Below are positions 60,917 to 64,000 of a stretch of 64,000 bases of DNA, in pieces. Position numbers and translations under genes: made by a program. Under the pieces are notes generated by a model, which worked only from the letters and a program-made list of their open reading frames with translations, did no database searches and was not told the origin of the DNA. Within the stretch, counting starts at the first letter, position 1. Each line of letters opens with the position of its first letter. The stretch lies in NCBI RefSeq assembly GCF_042648965.1, contig NZ_JBHRYJ010000004.1:1-64000 (forward strand). Direction: 5' to 3'. This DNA comes from Ferrovibrio xuzhouensis. GTDB taxonomy: Bacteria; Pseudomonadota; Alphaproteobacteria; Ferrovibrionales; Ferrovibrionaceae.

Positions 60917-63216
60917 TTTTTCTTCCGGCTGCGGTGTTTGCTCCAGGGCGCGCGGTTGCCGGGCTTTTTCGGCGCACCGTCGCCTGCTGCCGGGCGCGGC
61001 CCGGAGCGCTGCGGCGTGCGGCCGGAGCGGCCGCCGCCGAGGCTGTGGCCCTCGCGGTCCAGCATTTCGAACCGCAGGCCGCCGGTCACCGGAGTCGCCT
61101 CGGCCAGCCGCACCATCACGCTGTCGCCGAGCCGGAAGCGCTTGTTGGTGCGCCGGCCGACCAGCATGCGCCTGGCTTCGTCATGGGCATAGAAGTCGTC
61201 GCCGAGGCTGGAGATCGGCACGAAGCCATCGGCGCCGGTCTCGGCCAGTTCGATGAACAGGCCGAAGCGGGTGACGCCCGAGATGCGCCCGGCGAAATCG
61301 GCGCCGACATGCTCGGACATGAAGGCGGCGACGAAGCGGTCCATGGCATCGCGTTCGGCCTGCATCGAGCGCCGCTCGGTCAGCGAAATATGTTCCGCGA
61401 TATGCTCGAACTGCTCGTCTTCGTCCGGCGGCAGGCCGTCATCGCCAAGCTTGAGGCCGCGGATCAGGGCGCGATGCACCATCACGTCGGCATAGCGGCG
61501 GATCGGCGAGGTGAAATGCCCATAGCGCGACAGGTTGAGGCCGAAATGCCCCTTGTTGTCCGGCGTGTAATAGGCCTGCATCTGGCTGCGCAGCACCACC
61601 TCGTTGATCAGGCGCTCGTTCTCGCTGCCGCGTGCCTTCTCGAGGATGCTGTTGAAATGCATCGGCCGCAGGCCCTGGCTCTTGGCCAGCCGGTAATCCA
61701 GCGTGTCGAGGAACTTGCGCAGGGCGTCGATCTTCTCGTCGGACGGCGGCTCGTGCACGCGGTACATGCAGGGCTGGCGGTGCTTTTCCAGTTCCTCGGC
61801 GGCGGCGACATTGGCGGTGATCATGAAGTCCTCGATCACCTGGTGGCTCAGCATATGCTCGCGTGGCCGGATCGCCGCGATATGGCCGTCCTTGCCCATG
61901 ACGACGCGGCGTTCGGGCGCGGTGATTGCCAGCGGCTGGCGGGCGGCGCGCGCCTCGTTCAGCGCCGCATGGCAGGCATAGAGCGGCCGCAGGACGGTTT
62001 CGAGGAAGGGTTCCGAGGCTTCGTCCGGGTTGCCGTCGATCGCCTGCTGTACCTGGCCGTAGCTCAGGCCCGCCGCGCAGCGCATCAGGCCGCGCACGAA
62101 CTGGTGGCGCCGTTTGTTGCCCTTGGCATCGAACCACAGATGCACGGCCATGCAGGCACGGTCCTTGCCCTCGACCAGCGAGCAGAGATCGGCCGACAGC
62201 GCCTCGGGCAGCATGGGGACGACACGGTCGGGGAAATAGGTCGAGTTGCCGCGCACCCGCGCATCGTGGTCGAGGGCGCTGCCCGGTGTGACGTAATGGG
62301 CGACATCGGCGATGGCGACGATGGCATGCCAGCCGCCCTTGTTGGCGGGATCGTCGTCGGGCTCGGCGAACACCGCGTCGTCATGGTCGCGGGCGTCTTC
62401 CGGGTCGATGGTGATCAGCGGGATCTTGCGCAGGTCCTCGCGGCCGCGCACCGTCACCGGCTTGGCCTTTTCGGCCTGCCGGATCGCTTCGTCGGAGAAT
62501 TTGGTCGGGATGCCGAAGCTGAAGATCGGGATCAGGCTCAGCGCCTTCGGATCGGTGGCGCTGCCGATCACCTCGGTGACACGGGCCGGGCGCAGGCCGT
62601 AGCGGCGGCCGGGCAGGGGCTGCGCCACCACGAACTGGCCGGTGGCGGCGCCGCCGTAATCCTCCGGCGCGATGACGTATTCGTGGCGCACCTTCTTGTC
62701 GGTCGGTTGCAGCCGGGCGTTGCCATCGGCATCGATGGTGAACAGGCCGAGCACCGGCTGTTCGTCCTGCTCCAGCCGCTTCATCACCCGGCCGGTATAG
62801 CGGTTGCGGCCGGCGCGGGTCAGGCGAGCCAGCACGCGGTCGCCGATGCCGACATCGGCCATCTCGCGGCGGCGCGCCTTGCCGCCCATCTCGAAGACAA
62901 TCTTCGGCGCGTCGCCGTCGCCGGTCCATTCGACCGGGCGGCCGACCAGGTCGCCGTCGCGGTCGAGCCGGATCAGGTCGACCAGCGTCACTTCCGGCAG
63001 TTCGCCCTTCGGCGCCATGCGCTTGCCGTGGCCCTGGCTGATCTCGCCCTCGGTCTTGAGTTCGCGCAGCAGTTTTTTCAGCGCCAGCCGGTCATCGGGA
63101 CCGATGTTGAAGGCGCGCGCGATCTCGCGCTTGCCGACCTTGCCCGGATTCTCGGCAACGTATTTCAGGATGTCCTGTCTGGACGGAAGGGCGGCCGCGA
63201 CCTTCTTCTTCGCCAC
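60913..63216 (-). CDS. rnr: Ribonuclease R
   Basis: The 767-residue 3'-5' exoribonuclease has an N-terminal winged helix (residues 10-70), cold-shock domains, the RNB catalytic domain with PLITIDPEDARDHDDAVFAEPD (metal-binding aspartates), and a C-terminal S1 domain (ISGVTRFGLFIELAETGADGFVPI) followed by a basic tail. It follows topA by 3 bp and overlaps the gdpD gene. Confidence 0.95.
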   Translation of the reverse strand: MAKKKVAAALPSRQDILKYVAENPGKVGKREIARAFNIGPDDRLALKKLLRELKTEGEISQGHGKRMAPKGELPEVTLVDLIRLDRDGDLVGRPVEWTGDGDAPKIVFEMGGKARRREMADVGIGDRVLARLTRAGRNRYTGRVMKRLEQDEQPVLGLFTIDADGNARLQPTDKKVRHEYVIAPEDYGGAATGQFVVAQPLPGRRYGLRPARVTEVIGSATDPKALSLIPIFSFGIPTKFSDEAIRQAEKAKPVTVRGREDLRKIPLITIDPEDARDHDDAVFAEPDDDPANKGGWHAIVAIADVAHYVTPGSALDHDARVRGNSTYFPDRVVPMLPEALSADLCSLVEGKDRACMAVHLWFDAKGNKRRHQFVRGLMRCAAGLSYGQVQQAIDGNPDEASEPFLETVLRPLYACHAALNEARAARQPLAITAPERRVVMGKDGHIAAIRPREHMLSHQVIEDFMITANVAAAEELEKHRQPCMYRVHEPPSDEKIDALRKFLDTLDYRLAKSQGLRPMHFNSILEKARGSENERLINEVVLRSQMQAYYTPDNKGHFGLNLSRYGHFTSPIRRYADVMVHRALIRGLKLGDDGLPPDEDEQFEHIAEHISLTERRSMQAERDAMDRFVAAFMSEHVGADFAGRISGVTRFGLFIELAETGADGFVPISSLGDDFYAHDEARRMLVGRRTNKRFRLGDSVMVRLAEATPVTGGLRFEMLDREGHSLGGGRSGRTPQRSGPRPAAGDGAPKKPGNRAPWSKHRSRKKK

Positions 63217-63219
63217 CGG

Positions 63220-64000
63220 CTAGGCCGCTGCGTCTGTCTTGGCCGCCTTCTTCGCGGCAGCCGGCTTCCTGGCCGCAACCTTCTTCTTCGGCGCGGCCTT
63301 CTTCGCCTTGGGCTTGGCTTCGGCCTTGGGTTTGGCCTCGGCTTTTGCCGCCTTTGGCGCCGCGGCCTTCTTGGCCCCGGATGCCTTCTTGGGCGCGGCC
63401 TTCTTCCTGCCGCCCTTGCCGGACTTGGCCCGGCTGGCGATCGCCTCGACGGCCTGTTCCAAGGTCACGTCGTCGGTCTCGATGCCGCGCGGCAGCGGCG
63501 CATTGGTGGCGCCATGCTTGAGGTAGGGGCCGTAGCGGCCGTCGATCACATTGACCGGCTCGCCGTCGTCGGGATGCTTGCCGACCTCGCGCAGGATGGT
63601 GAGCTGGGCGCCCTTGCGCGGACCCTTGCGGCGGGCATCGGCGGCGGCGATCAGCTCGACCGCGTGATTGATGCCGACCTCCAGCGCCTCCATGGCGTCT
63701 TTCAGCTTGGTATAGGCGCCGTCATGCAGCAGGTAGGGCCCGAAGCGGCCGAGCCCGGCGACGATCTCCTTGCCGGTGCTGGGATGCAGGCCGACCACGC
63801 GCGGCAGCGCCAGCAGCTTGAGCGCCATTTCGAGCGTGACGTCTTCCAGCGTGACGCCCTTGGGCAGTGAGGCGCGCTTCGGCTTGGTCTTCGCCTTGCC
63901 TTCGCCCTCGGCCTCGCCGAGCTGCACATAGGGGCCGAAGGGGCCCTGGCGCAGGGTGATCATCTGGCCGGTGGCCGGATCGGCGCCGAGCTCCTGCGGG
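63220..64000 (-). CDS. topA: DNA topoisomerase I, C-terminal part (runs off the window)
   Basis: Only the last 260 residues are in the window; the frame is open to the edge. It has repeated topoisomerase C-terminal modules (PQELGADPATGQMITLRQGPFGPYVQLGE, VGLHPSTGKEIVAGLGRFGPYLLHDGAYTKL and VNVIDGRYGPYLKHGATNAPLPRG). A tail of about 65 residues rich in Lys, Ala and Pro (KKAAPKK repeats) ends the protein, likely for DNA binding. The catalytic part is outside. Confidence 0.93.
   Translation of the reverse strand, partial: PQELGADPATGQMITLRQGPFGPYVQLGEAEGEGKAKTKPKRASLPKGVTLEDVTLEMALKLLALPRVVGLHPSTGKEIVAGLGRFGPYLLHDGAYTKLKDAMEALEVGINHAVELIAAADARRKGPRKGAQLTILREVGKHPDDGEPVNVIDGRYGPYLKHGATNAPLPRGIETDDVTLEQAVEAIASRAKSGKGGRKKAAPKKASGAKKAAAPKAAKAEAKPKAEAKPKAKKAAPKKKVAARKPAAAKKAAKTDAAA

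Overview
The window is GC-rich chromosomal DNA from an alphaproteobacterium, most likely of the Rhodospirillales or a close relative. This rests on the divK-pleD pair, a phasin, an EipB/DUF1849 periplasmic protein, a COX15-type heme A synthase, the topA-rnr-DUF983-Nudix-rpmG gene order, and high-GC codon use. I cannot fix the genus from sequence alone. Almost all the DNA is coding and most of it is core chromosome. No phage, CRISPR array, rRNA or replication origin was seen.

Layout. 0-12.3 kb: tRNA-Trp, secE-nusG-rplKA, a long leader, rplJL, rpoB and rpoC, closed by a strong terminator. 12.3-16.3 kb: a three-gene exported dehydrogenase (Tat-signal small subunit, GMC flavoprotein with a Cys cluster, triheme cytochrome c). 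16.3-25.3 kb: a lone AmrS-type radical SAM enzyme, recO-parC, a 26-residue membrane protein, a hypothetical protein, uppP, a CoA ligase, and ctaA-cutA. 25.3-28.6 kb: an accessory island with a decamer repeat array, a MazEF-type module, a broken winged-helix gene, an AT-rich membrane-protein gene, a REP-associated transposase with its flanking repeats, and an AbrB-Doc module. 28.7-35.4 kb: an MFS transporter, pobA with a divergent AraC-type regulator, and an enoyl-CoA hydratase/CoA-binding protein/metY operon; two copies of one palindromic intergenic element lie here. 35.6-43.3 kb: galU-ugd, an MFS transporter, a class III cyclase, a D,D-carboxypeptidase with a SPOR domain, a lipoprotein and a phasin. 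43.4-51.2 kb: clpS-clpA, then a minus-strand run (TPR/Sel1, HIT, FemAB-like acyltransferase, glycerophosphodiesterase, two RidA) and a diguanylate cyclase. 51.2-64 kb: a hydroxyacid dehydrogenase divergent from eipB, ROK kinase and HAD genes, divK-pleD, then the minus-strand topA-rnr-gdpD-corA-DUF983-Nudix-Nudix-rpmG run.

The most unusual signal is a 130-bp array just upstream of the MazEF-type genes. It has 13 successive 10-bp units sharing G-N-C-C-G, one per helical turn, next to a perfect palindrome. Other points of interest are a transposase carried inside an inverted pair of its own REP-like repeats, beside a third repeat and what looks like a decayed second transposase tail, and a recurring pattern of short tandem duplications (15-28 bp) at gene ends and in intergenic elements. 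Nothing here amounts to a clearly new multi-gene system; the 25.3-28.6 kb island is the best place to look.
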